Below, in pieces: positions 12,081 through 63,000 of a stretch of DNA of 64,000 bases (position 1 is the first letter of the stretch; each line of letters begins with the position of its first letter). Source of the stretch: Campylorhamphus procurvoides. Lineage: Eukaryota > Chordata > Aves > Passeriformes > Dendrocolaptidae. The notes beneath the pieces are model-generated. The model was given only the letters and a program-made list of their open reading frames with translations. It did not search any database and was not told the DNA's origin. The stretch lies in contig WBMV01000446.1 in NCBI GenBank assembly GCA_013396655.1, positions 28,371 to 92,370 of the forward strand, in the 5' to 3' direction. The position numbers and the translations under genes were made by a program.

Positions 12081-13644
12081 TTATTTCCTATGCTTAGAAA
12101 TAGTCAAAATCATTTGCTATCAAAACATTCTTTTAAATGGCAATATCTTTGGTTAAGTGAATAAAGGGACTGCCGTCCTTTTGTCAAGTGCTCTTCAGTT
12201 CAAGCCTTAAGTCAAGCTTATGTTCCACCTTAAATTTTACTCAGAGTCTTTTCAGAGGTCCATTCAGAAGTAAGAACCTTCATATGTTTTTTTGTAAGCA
12301 CCACGCTTCCAGTGCAAAAGCTGCTCTATGCAGACTAGGTATTGTTTGATTTACCTTTATAATTGATAGATCAGTATTTTGAGAAGCCAGATCTAATAGT
12401 CACTTGATTGAGAGTTTTGATAACATATTTAGAAAGTCCATTGATCTGATTAGAGCTCAACCAGCTGCAGCTCAGGCAACACATCAGCATTGACATTTAA
12501 TTACTGCTTTTTTCAACTGCTCTTGATGTCACTGTTTAGCTTATGCTCTTTCATTGTTCATGTTAGTTGAACTCTATAATGCACTCATGATAATACACTA
12601 ACTTGATTTCTTGTTGGGAGAAATTACTGCAATTTTAAATTAATTGCAATACCCTTGAGCTAGGTAGTCAGATAGATTTAAGTAATTTGAATATTTGATT
12701 GGTTATTATTAAATTTTGTAATGAAGTTTTACAAAAGTTATGTGAAAATTGTTATATATATATTAAGATTAGAGTTAAAATGAGCTGTGTAGACTTAGTA
12801 AAACAGTAGACAAGATTATAGTGGCAGAGCAAAATCATTCATTGCTACTACATTTGTAGGATTTTTTTTCTAAGAAATCAGTAATACTATTGCAGCTGTA
12901 TTACAGAGGGAATGAAACAAAATGTTAATTTTCTTTCTCCGTGCACCATTCAATCATATAACACCAAGCTAACATTGATTGTACATACCTAAAATATTTC
13001 TATTTATTATATACCTTGACCTTAAACAAGATTTTTTTGCTGTTTCTGTTTAGGTAATCGGATTTATCAGAGTTCTGATACAACTCTGCAATAGTATCCT
13101 TTTTTCTCCTGGCATACTTAATACAGTTTTGGTTCTCCCTGCATTTCCAGTTCTTCTGAGAGTCTTTTAAAGGTGGCAGGTATATTTATTAAAGCCATCT
13201 GACATAATTACATTCTTATTATTGTCCATTATTACAAAGAAACAAATTATTTAAGATCTCTTGTCTGTATAATCAGATTTATCTCTACAGGTGCACTAGT
13301 ACAAGACCCAAGATTGACTGAAAATTTAGCCTATTGCATTCTGTCATTTTTTATGCAAGCAGAGTATGTTTGACATCATCCTCTTTATTCAGTCATGCAA
13401 TTCAAAGATCTGAAAATAGAGACAATAGAAAACAAATTTGGATTCAAAAAGGTGTTTTGGAGACACCTCAGAGTTTTACCTAGGTGCCTAAAGGAGAGGC
13501 ACTTAGAAAAGATGAGTTTTCATTCTAAACTTAAAATCTTAAACACTGGTTCTTAGTTGAATTTTGATTTTAAAGACATCTTGGTTTCATAGAAATTCCT
13601 ATTTCTTCAGTGCCCATGCACTTCTGTGGCTTTTGATGATGCCC
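12081..13644. other. Intergenic stretch, nothing recognised
   Basis: AT-rich sequence with no recognisable exon, repeat family or structural RNA. Confidence 0.45.
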
Positions 13645-13712
13645 AAAAGCATTAGTTGGACTTAATGATCTTAAGTGTCTCCTCCAACCTTGATGATTCT
13701 ATGATTTTACTA
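13645..13712 (+). mobile_element. CR1 LINE 3'-terminal fragment
   Basis: The sequence matches the CR1 3' end pattern: 'gttggacttaatgatctt', then 'ctccaaccttgatgattc', then a 'tatgat' tail resembling the terminal repeat. Only the last ~70 bp of the element is present. Confidence 0.72.
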
Positions 13713-13839
13713 GTGAGTGGATGGCAAAGCCAAATTTTATGTCAGGGAAGTGTTTGTTTACCTACTTGTCACTCAGTGGCTCTACCTTGGCAGCCCTCAG
13801 CCTGGTGGGTGAGGTTGTGTCTCAGTTTAAAAGAAAACT

Positions 13840-14680
13840 AAGATGTCTGTCAGGACTAGGAAGGGGGGCTCTTCCCAAAAAACCACCACATAACCTTTGA
13901 AATTAAGAGACTTTAATCAGAAAATGTATAGAAAAGATAACAGTTCTNCCACCAGAAAACACTTCTCTCCCCCACCCCCAATCCTCCCCAGCCATTAAGT
14001 TGGAACTCAGAGCTTTTTGGGGCTGGCCTCCAGCTCCGAAACCTGTGTGTTGGTAAGGGAGAAAAAAAGAATTCCATGGAAGATTTGATACTATAACATG
14101 TTGGCAATGGAAAACATGCACTGAATTAGCAGTATGCTGCTGTTCGAGTGGGGCATCCAAACATTTGACATTGATGTTTAATCTATTAAGCAAAGCAAGC
14201 ATGGAACAGGCTTTTCACTCTCTCATTTCAACCACCATATAAAACTGCCTCATACCAAGCCCAGTTACCACTCCCCCATGCCAGCAGAGTTCAGCCCTGG
14301 GGACCTCCTCACTTCTTCCCAGATGCCTCACTGGAGGGATTTCAGGTGGCAGCTCAGTTCCAGGGTGGAGCAGCTCCACCTCAGACCCATCTACTGCAGC
14401 ACATCCTGCCTCCCTGTGCTGCTGCACTTCAACATTCCCTTCCATATGCCTTTATGATGAATCACAGCAGAGTGTGCTCTGCTCCCCTCCTTGTCTCAAA
14501 GCAATGCTTCACCTTGGCCAGCACAAGTCACAGTCCTGTTTGGACTGCTCAAATCTTTGTACACTTACCAACTGAGCATACAGGTGGGAGATGCTGAGTG
14601 ACCAGCTACAGAACCACAGGGCCCCAGGGGCCCAACAGTCCAATAGGAGGCTAAAGCTCCTCTAGGCAGGACTCTTCATC
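13840..14680. other. GC-richer intergenic block of unknown origin, with one N (13,948)
   Basis: About 0.8 kb with higher GC and long non-repetitive runs compared with its AT-rich surroundings. Read on the minus strand it carries several short open frames and an ATTAAA-type signal near 13,910-13,920. No protein family or LTR ends could be recognised. It may be an unrecognised LTR or a non-coding transcript. A single N at 13,948 marks an assembly uncertainty. Confidence 0.35.
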
Positions 14681-17600
14681 CATATATCATTCCTGCAACA
14701 GCATGGCTGCCCAGACCCTTGCAATGTGGGATGTCCCAAAAGCCTTTGTAAAGGAAACACGATATCACTATATCAACTTCCTTGTACCTTTGAGTTATAC
14801 ACCTTACAGCAAAGTAATAAAACCCTGCTGAGTCCTGAGAAATGAAGCCCATATCCGATGCCTTGCTGATGTGCAAGTATTCTTTACTGAGATATTCTCC
14901 ACAGATCTGAAATCTTAGTTGCATCTCATAAAGACCTTTTAGTATAGGGTATTATGCTTTCCATTTATTATTCAATTCTGCAAAGAAAAGAATACTAGTC
15001 AAAAGTAGGAAAGCTTGATTCCACCTATGCAGTCATCAAACTGTGTGTTCATGTTCTAAATACAACTCCAATCCTGCAGTTCTGAGTTAGAAGCTCAGAT
15101 ATGCTCAATATAGATTTTGCTGATGTTCCCTGGCAATTAAAATTTAGCTCAATTATTTTTTAATGACAGCATCACAAAAAATTAATTATCTATGCTACTA
15201 CTACAATCTTCACCACAGCCATGGTGCGAAAGGATGTGCGCCAAAAAGGTGAGCCCAGGAGTTGTAAAGGCCTCATGGAAAGGTCCCCTAGTCAATGCCC
15301 TTGCAAATGCTTGGTTGTCACACAGCTGCTTGGAGACTCAGGGATTCCTCACCCCCCACCCTGCCCCGGCTCTCACACTCCTGTTGGGTCTGACAGAGCA
15401 AGTAAGCCTTGCTTCCCAGACCTCCAGACTGCATGTGCCTTGGGATCTCTGTATGCATCAACCCAACAGCAAGAACTGCAAACTAAGTGTGCAAACTCTC
15501 TCAGAAATTCCCCTTGAAGCATAAAAATAAAATCTTCATACAATTTGCTCTAAGATGCCTTTTATGTGTGGTAAGGGGGAACACAATTAGCTTAATTGTT
15601 ACTTCCGTCACAGTAGAGTAGCTTAAGTATATGTTTGGATGCTTGTATTTGTGTATTTTCCATTTTGCCATTGTATTTTTCAAAATTTCACATGGGCATT
15701 TGACTGTTCAAGGAAAGTGGTGGTAATTTTCCTGTAAAATTACAGGAAAATCATATGAAAATAACTAATGCAAATCAAGACACTGGAATTTCTAACCAAC
15801 TTAAGAACTGTAGCCTCATAGTAGACTATCTGTTAGCCACCTCCGCTTTACAGACATCACTCCAAATACTGAGAACAAAAGGAGTGCTTCTTCATCCCCA
15901 AATAATTAGCATAATGAAAATTCTAAAAAAANTCTTATTTAGGGAATACCCAACACACCAGCTTTACATTGGTACATCTAAGTTTCTTCCAAAAGGTAAA
16001 CGCTTCATATGCCTAGTCTCGAAAGGTTGCAAAGTTGCATGTGCTGTGTTCTACCTCTTTGAACAGGTTCTCTTCAGCAGGGATTTAAACACGAGTAACA
16101 AATTTTAGGTAGTGTATAAAAGAAAATGCTGGCAGGCCTGTGCCATTCATTATATTTAGTTTTATTTTCACTATCCAAACTCAAAAGAAACACACAGTTA
16201 AGTTTCAGGTATTGATACACAGTTTTCTAAAAAATATCCCTTTCATGTTCTGTTCAGTAAACCATGTGTTTAGTTCGACCATAAGTAGCAGATTTCTTCT
16301 CCCCCCACCTCCCCTGGACTTTTTTTACTTTAATATAAAGTACTGTAAACCTGTTACTCAAAAAGAAAAATTCAGAAGGAAACTTCTTAACCAAACACCT
16401 TTTCAAAATTCTTGTCTGGCATGGCACAACATTAAGCAGGTTTTTTTGGTATAGTAATTCTTGTAATTTTTTCAATCAGGTTATGTCTCTATGAGTATTT
16501 TAGACTTAAGGCAGAATAAGCACATATTTGTCATGGTATGGCATTTTCAGTAGACATCAGTTTTTCATAATTCTTTGTGCATTTCACATTTCAGAAAGCT
16601 TCTTCAGTGCTGAACTTCAGCCTTTTTCCTTTACTTTTCTTGTTCTTCTACACCTCTGCTTTTGCTCTCAGAGCTCTATCCTCTGGGTTTTTGTAACCCT
16701 ACATTCCTGAAAAGTTTGCTTTCTTTACACGAGTTACATTTCTTCATACTTATACTTCATACAGTAACATCTTTCCCCACATATTTCAAGGCAACATCTC
16801 AACTAAATGCAACAATTAAAAACTTAATTTTTGGGAAAAAGCATAGTTTTCACATATAGTTTTCACATATAGTTTTGCAGTTAAATTCATCTGTACATTT
16901 AGTAACAATTATCTCAAACTATGGAAGCTTTTAACCAATACTAGGACTTGACAAGAATGTGAGTTTCCTGAAAATTCATTCCTTCTCTGGCTTACTAAAT
17001 GATTGTTGCAAGTTTGTGGCATATTGTGTGGAATATATTTAAAAACTGATTTTGAAACTTAACATATTTATACTGATAGACAACAAACCAATATTATACT
17101 ACACAATACTTGATTGTAGAGATTCTGTAAGATATATTGTGTACTTATAAAAAAACCCTTTCACTTCAAATATAAGTGCAAAGCAGTAGTTAATATTTTA
17201 ATTCTACATTGTAGTAGCAGTCATGTATACATAAACGAGCACTTTTAATACAAAAACAAACAAACAAAAAACCACCACAACAGAAAACCCTCCACCCATT
17301 TGCATTTTGGATAGTATAATGATTACACTAAAGTGTGACAAATGCAATGCCAACTGATGAAAGTTTCTAAAAATAAGAACTTAGGCTGTTAATACAAAGG
17401 CTATATAAAAACATGTTATTATCAATCCTACTGTAGATCTGAGAGCTTTCAAAATCCAGTGTTTTTTGTTTGGCTTTTTTTGTTTGGTTGGGTTTGTTTG
17501 TTGTTTTTTTTTAAATCCACAATTGGCAGTAGCAAATTCAGCAAAATCACTGCACTTACATCCTCAACAGCTTTTTGAGAAAACCACTGGGTTTGCTCTG

Positions 17601-17930
17601 GTACCTAAATACTAACACTGCAGGCGACCATACATCCCCCCAGAGTCCTAAGCACTACTTGGTCCTATTCACCCAGCTACGAACACTCATCCCAAATGAT
17701 CAAGCCCTCTGCACAGGCCTCTGGTTGTTAGAAAAAACTATTCTGTTCCTGGCCAACAGCTCAAAATTATGCTGCAGTGTAAAGATATGGCTTTCTCTAA
17801 AAATGATATAGTATTAAAGTAAAAAAAATAAAATTCCACAAGACACTTAAAAATTATCCTGGTGTTCAACACTACATTTATGAATCGAATAGACTGTGTA
17901 ATCAGTCATACTGTAGTAGAACAAGAAAAA
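14681..17930. other. Region downstream of JAK2, nothing recognised
   Basis: AT-rich sequence with an N at 15,932 and strand-biased G/T or A/C low-complexity tracts at about 17,250-17,295 and 17,460-17,515. Open frames at 15,192-15,524 overlap in two frames and show no motif. Part of the right side may belong to a longer form of the JAK2 3' UTR. Confidence 0.4.
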
Positions 17931-20208
17931 GACCTTTTATTCACTGGAAAAAATAGCAGACTGGAAGATTTCTTCATTGTATTACACAAACTTCCCTGAG
18001 ATTTTTACATAAATTATGTTTAGTCTACTACATATTGGAAACCAGTTAACAACTGAGTGTCATACACTGCAAATTTTACATATTTCCTGCATATGTTATC
18101 CAGCTAAAAATGCTGTTTCAAAGCTTTAAAGCTTTACCTCCTTTTGTTACAAAAAAAAAACACACAACTGAGACTACAAATGCAAAGACATTTTTTGCAC
18201 AAAATTTCAGATTTTCAAAGCAATGAATAGAAATGGAGAAAACATGTTAAGCTGAACAAAGCACTTCAAAGTCCTTTTCAGCTTAAAAACTGACTGTGAA
18301 ATTAGTCTGAAAAATCATCTATGCAAGTGCTTGGTGGCAAGAAACCAAGAGAAATACTTTTAAATGCAATGAGCAGAAAGAGGGCTGCTGCTGCTCTCCC
18401 TCTTTAGCACTCTCTCATACTATAAAATTGTGATTTTGTAGGAGTGATTGTGGGAGAGAAACACCACAGTGGTACAAAACACTGCTATACTGGCACCATA
18501 TTACACTAAGTAAGGATTATTTTTAAAATATTTTTTTTAAAAATCGAGGTTCTTAAACTTCTGGTAAGATGGATGTAGTTAACCACAAATCTTAAGGAGG
18601 CCCCACAGTGAAAGTAACTCCTCTGTTTCACTGACTCACTGACACAAATTTTAAAAATGAACACTTCACTTTAAATACAAATCTGGATGTCAGGTCAGTT
18701 TGCCAAGTCGCATATCCCCTTAACTGAACTTCTCTCAGTAGAAGTCCAAGAAGAACAAGGTTCATGTTTTGCAAACAATAATGCTTAAGTAAAAACAAAC
18801 AAACAAACAAGATTATCTGAACTAAAAATACACAAACCCTGCAATTTTACTGCTTTGAGATATGAAATTATCCCCAAGTTTTATGCCTGAAGGCAAAACC
18901 GAAGCGTTGTCTTGTCCATAAGTTTGTTAGACTTATTTCAAAAGCTGAATTATACAGCATTCAGGCAGCTCTGATCTCCTTCCAGTTCTCAGTAACTGGA
19001 ATCATGTCCTTGCCCTCCGCTGAGTGCGGAGCAATTGCACTTGTAGTTCCTCCTTCCCAATAGTCTCGTGATGGGTATTACCACAGAAAGAAACAGGAGG
19101 TAACTTGGGCCACTTCATTACAAAAGAGGCTTGATCTGGTTGTGACTGGCTGTATCAGATACTGGGCCATAAGTATTCTTTTTCTGTACTGGAAGGAAGG
19201 TATAAGGTGATCATCTTAACAGCAAAGAGAGGAACTGTAAAATAGAGGGCATTTTCTAGATTTCTAATCCTGCTTTAAAAGTTCCCAATTCATAGAAACA
19301 CTTATGATTGCAAGAAAATTGCAAAGATGGAAAGAATGAAAGAGCAGCATATAAAAGCAGTATGTTTAGCTTTTTCTTATTCAAACTGAAGACACTGACT
19401 TGTATAAAATGGCTTCACTTCTACATGTTGTCACTGTACTTTCAATTTTATAAGAAGAATCTAACTCAAAAAAGGGAAAGTGGAGTAAGAAAAAATGGGT
19501 AACATGTTTGCTTTTAAAATGTTCATGTGGATAAGTATATCCTTTGGCTCTCCAAATTAAGAACTATTTGCTCCCTTTCCCTCAAAATACTTACAGTACA
19601 TCACACAGTCTCATACCTCTTTGGATATACTGCTGGCTGATAACTGATTCAGACAGGCATATTAGAAGTTCCTGGGTTACATAACCACTTCTATTTTGTT
19701 ATACAGAGAAGCCATTTCTGCATCAACAATGAAAATATCATAAAACTGTATTAACAAACAGAAGTCCTTGTGCAACACACAAAACAAGATGCCAAGTTAC
19801 TATATATTCAATGGGGAAGGATTTCTAGAAGTCTTTTCTGTGCATCTCCATTTCAACAAGGAAAAACACTGTCTTTTCATCTTTTAATCTGACCATATTT
19901 TAAGTCACCTCTTTTTTGCGTTGCCAATTAAGGCAAATAATGGTGTTTTTAAATGACCACATATTCTGTTATTTAGAAAAATAATTTCTCTTTCTATTGA
20001 GAATTTCAGCATGTTCTCACAGTAAGAAGTATATCCTGATAAAAAAAAGCCATCAGGATTCCTCATTATGCAGATTGAGTTAGGGTATTTGCCACACAGA
20101 TTTTACTTCCAGCAAGGATAAAATACGCACATATGTCAACTATACACAGCAGACCAAGTACATTTTGTTCTGCATTCCAACACATCCTCTGAAGGATGGG
20201 CAGTTGTC
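17931..20208 (-). other. JAK2: Probable JAK2 3' UTR
   Basis: AT-rich, repeat-poor sequence directly after the JAK2 stop codon on the minus strand. The first perfect AATAAA I find in this orientation is at 17,936-17,941, about 2.3 kb past the stop. A variant ATTAAA at 19,883-19,888 could give a short 3' UTR of roughly 0.3 kb. The true end needs transcript data. Length and position are reasonable for a JAK2 mRNA. Confidence 0.5.
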
Positions 20209-58511
<38,303 letters not shown>

Positions 58512-59424
58512 CTAAAAGAAATGGAAGAAGTATTTCTTGATTAACTGTACTTGATTTATTTGTAATACTCCTATTTAATGACAGTACTGTTCTGACACAG
58601 GAAAAACATGAACACCTGAGAGCAAGAGAATTACTTGTATGGTTTACTAAAAGCTAGGTTTCTATTTAGTTTAATATATAGCCCCACATGAAGAGCAATA
58701 CAGTCATAGAAGAGAAAACAAAATATTAATTGGGACTCCAACTAGAGGATTGTTACCTCTCACTGGATTTTAGACAGCGTATGCTCACCTGTCTGATTGA
58801 AAGATGCTAGTTAAACCTGAATGCCAAAAGAAATCCACTAATGACATCCTTACAATTCATTATATTTCCAGTTTAAATGTGAATATTGCGCTGAGAACTT
58901 AGAAGACACAACAATGAGCTGGCACTGATGAAGAGAAGGGTAGGAAAAGCACCTTTCAGATGTATTTTACTCTTAAGCAGACATCTAAAAGAAAATGTGC
59001 TGAGATGAGAATCTAAGTAACCAGACTTGTTTTGTACCTATGAATGGGTGGACTTCCAAGGCCACCGCGGTCCTCTCTGTCGAACGCAATCACAGAGTAG
59101 AAGACTCTAATCATGCAATATATAACCACAGGTATATTTGATAATGAAAAGCTTAATAAAGAGATTGGACAGCATATTCCAAAATATGCCAACTGAAGAA
59201 TGTTTTTGCTTTTCTGTGCCACCATCACAATTTCATCAGTATATCCATGCTCATGATAAAAGCTTTGACCATGGTCTATTTGCTTTTATTAAAACTGCTT
59301 CCAAGCAACTACTATATGGAATTCTGCATTTCATATTTTGAAAATGCAGAATAGCTCTAAACAAGACATCAACTACAGAGATTTGATTTTTTAGACTTCT
59401 GGAATTACAAAATGGTTGGGCCAC
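58512..59424 (-). other. JAK2: JAK2 5' intronic DNA upstream of the start-codon exon
   Basis: Non-coding sequence upstream of exon 3. A short stretch at about 59,038-59,115 is CpG-bearing and unlike its surroundings, ending at a possible donor GTAC on the minus strand. It could be a 5' UTR exon, but the evidence is thin. Confidence 0.35.
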
Positions 59425-60038
59425 AATAAGGTCTCCCTGAGGCCTTCTCTTTGGGCTGAACAACCTCAGCTCTCTCAACCTTTCCTTACAGAAGGGTCAG
59501 CCCTCTGACAATTTTTATGGCCTTTCTCTGGACTCAGTGTAACTGGTCCATGTCTTTCCTGTGCTAGGAGCTCCAGAGTTGAAAGCAGGACTGACTCCAA
59601 GTGCAGTTTCACAAGAGCAGATCAGAGGAGAGGAGGAGAACCACATCCCTTGACCCGCTGGCCATGGTTCTTCTTGTATGATACAATTGGCTTTCTTGCC
59701 TGCAAATGCACATAACCAGCTCACGTCTCATTTTTCACCTATCAGGATCCCCAAGTCCTTATTCACAGGGCTGCTCTCAATCCATTCATTCCCCAGCCTG
59801 TACTGATACTGGAGATGATCCAACCCAGGTGCAGGACCAGGTGCTCTTTGCCTTGCTGAACTTCATGAGGTTCCCATGGGCCCATTCCTCAAGCCTGTCA
59901 AGGTCCCTCTGGATGGTATCTTTCCTCAAGCCCACCAGCTGCAATAGTCAGCTTGGTGTCTTTCTCAAATTTGCCAAAGGTGTATGTGACACTGATGAAG
60001 ATACTGAAGAGTTAATAAAGATACTGAACTTGGAAATG
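59425..60038 (-). mobile_element. CR1 LINE fragment, C-terminal ORF2 region, antisense
   Basis: On the minus strand this gives decayed CR1 RT thumb and downstream sequence, with an LMKFNKAKxxxLHLG-type segment at about 59,840-59,880 and 'gacttgggg' at about 59,750. The CR1 3' terminus is absent on the low-coordinate side, so this is an internal fragment broken at both ends. It is in the same orientation as JAK2. Confidence 0.85.
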
Positions 60039-63000
60039 CTACTATTTAACTTAAAAAAATGTTTATTGTATTGCATAGGCAGGGAGATGGATATTACATT
60101 CTTAAAATGCCGTTTTCAACAGAATTGTGTCACTTTTTCATAAAAGAGCTGTTTGGAACATTGGGTGCTTTTGTTTTTGGTTTGTTCCTTTTTTTTTTTT
60201 CTGCTCCTAACTATAATTACTTAGGAAAGGATGAGTGTATGACTGTACATTTACGTGGGCTTAGGACGATGTGTGCTACAGAAATCAACACTTATAACAG
60301 CAGGGAGAAAAGGACAAACACCTTAAAAAAGGAAAACATTAACTTCATAAGTGACAGAATATTATGTGATAGAACATATACAGAGGATAAAACTATTTTA
60401 CCATGATGGTAATTCTAGGGAAAGAAAAAAAGACACCATCATCACCAAGAGAAAAATGCATCATTTTACTTCCCAAACTAAGCAACAAAAAGAGACAGTG
60501 TATCATAAACATATAAATCGTAATGTCTAGATACAAATGTCATTCACTACATTCCTTAGGCCCTGATCTAGGGGACATATGGATTTCCTATGCCTCATTT
60601 ATGGAGTCAACCACCCTTAAATGAGAAGATTTGTGCTTTTAGCTCCAAAGATAGCAGAGCTAAAAAGGAAGGATTCAATTAATAAAAATAAAGAATCTCT
60701 TAACTCACCACAAAATTCTTTGTATTTAAAAGAAAATAACCATCACATCTCTAGAAACATAACATTTAAAAGATTTCTCACCACTTGCTTTTATAAAATA
60801 TTCACAGCTTTACTCACCAGAGGAAGCCTTCTTTAATTACTACAGTAGTATTCCAGTTGATATAAAGCCTTCACCTGAGCTGACAGATCCCTTCATCTTG
60901 GTCTCTTGATACTATGTCTAGCCAACACTGATTGGAAATATTGTTTGTACACCTAACTGAAAAACTGGCCAATTTCAGAAGTGAACTAAACAGACGTGCT
61001 CGTGCCTAGCTCTCCTTCATAAAGTTTGTGTATTTACTAACAAATTTTTCCTTTCAAAGAAATCTCATCATTCCCTTTGTTTCTATATTTAAAAACCCCT
61101 CAATAAACCACAAAGGGAACTTTGCTTAATCACATCTCAGAATACAAAATATCAATAAATGGCGGTAAAAAATGCAAAGTAAATATTGTAACAGAATACT
61201 CAATTCTTTTTTTGCACTAATTTCAAATGTTCTATGTAACTATGAAAAAAATATCTCAAGAGATACTATTTATAAAATTGTGTCATCACTTCAAATTAAA
61301 TAATTTTCAAGTTTGTCTTTTTTGTCCCAGTACAGACAAAAGTCGTGGAAGCAAGAAATATTCCTACATCAGTTTCTTTGCTGAAAAACAGAAAACACAT
61401 TTCTTGGCCTCTGTCTTACAAATGTAACTGAATCAGTTACATGGACAGGGCCTTATGTGCAAAGTTACTGCACACATGGTCACCACTCACCAGTGGTGTG
61501 AAAAACAAAAGAAAACTGCTTTCACATGTATTTCTTAGCAAACAAGTCTCAAATTGGACACACTTGATTCTCCCTGCCTTGCTCCATCCACAGACCAGTG
61601 TATTAGCATAACAGAAGCATTAAACATGGCAAAAAATGTAATTGTTATTGATTCAGAATATTTAAAATATGATCTACTCTTCTGACCATTGCTCAAGTTG
61701 AGCAACTTGAGATTAAACATACTGGTAGACATTAACGTGCCTGTTTGCAGAACTCATTTGAGTATCATTTTCTGAGGTATTCAGATTTGTTATCATACTG
61801 TAATTCAAAAGAATTTCTGTGTTTGTATGAAAAATGTAAATGCAAATAATCCTCATAGCTGTGTAGAAAGAATTAAATATATCCAGAATGAGTCTTTTGT
61901 AGGCAAACTACTCAGCACCACAAAGGTATTTGCCAAAAACGAGCTATATACCAAGTCCACACACGTCTCAAAGTGGATGTCTGACATAATCAAGACACAG
62001 TGAAAATGAAAAACGGCCTGACCAATTATCCACGTACCAAGAATGGGTAACAGAATCAGGGATATAAAGACCTTGTTTTGGACATCAAAGCTATTAACTG
62101 TAAAAGATCTGACTGTGGTACCGATGAACAGATGATCTGAATGAATAGGATTATTTTAATATTCCTAAGCTGGATAATATTTCAAGACACAGCTTCTAAG
62201 GGATAAGATTAATCATTCCCCATATTGCTCTAATCACAATCACCAGCAACTACAATGCAACATGTTTACATGCACTCTGTTGCTGTCTGTACCTCCAATG
62301 CACCTGAGAATAATTTTTACCAGGTACCCTGGGCTGCTGTAATTCATGGGGTTCTTTTTAAGCTGACCAGCAAGACATTAATTAATGAGATTGCAAACCA
62401 TGACTTACGAAAGAAATTCACTAAAACGTGGAGGACATAAAAAGTTCTGACAACTTAATAATATGCAGAATTGACAGCCCCATTCAGAACCTTTTTTCAA
62501 TTTATGGGGGGTTTTCTTTTATTTTTTGTTTGTTTGGGGTTGTTTTCTTTTGAGGCAGTAAGGGGATGTTCTAGGGAAACCTTCAGGGCTAGGATCTTTA
62601 GCCTTTGAAGGTTCAAAGAGGAGAGTGTTCTCTCACTACAGATAAATTCCCAACTGTTAATTACCTTTTTATCACTTGAGAAATCTCTGTATAAAACATG
62701 GGAGCGATGAAGCCCTTTAAATAAGCATGTCACAAACCAACCACTTGGTGCTGGAATCCACAGAAAATCAGACAAAGCAGGCACATAAGCAGTGGTGGAA
62801 CATAATGTATCTGAAATAAAACCAAAATATTAAAAAAAAAGTTAATGGCTGTGAACAATGCATAACGCATCATGACTGAAGATTTCAAATCTGCATTTAG
62901 ATACAGATAGAGATCTACTCCTATTTCATTTTCTCAAACTCCTGTCTGACAAGAAATTTTAAATTTAGGCTTTTTTAAATCCAAAGTTTTTTTAAGGAAA

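Noticed and set aside
15192..15524. 110-codon forward open frame as a gene
   Set aside because: A second frame of 98 codons overlaps it, no motif is recognisable, and there is no splice or promoter context.
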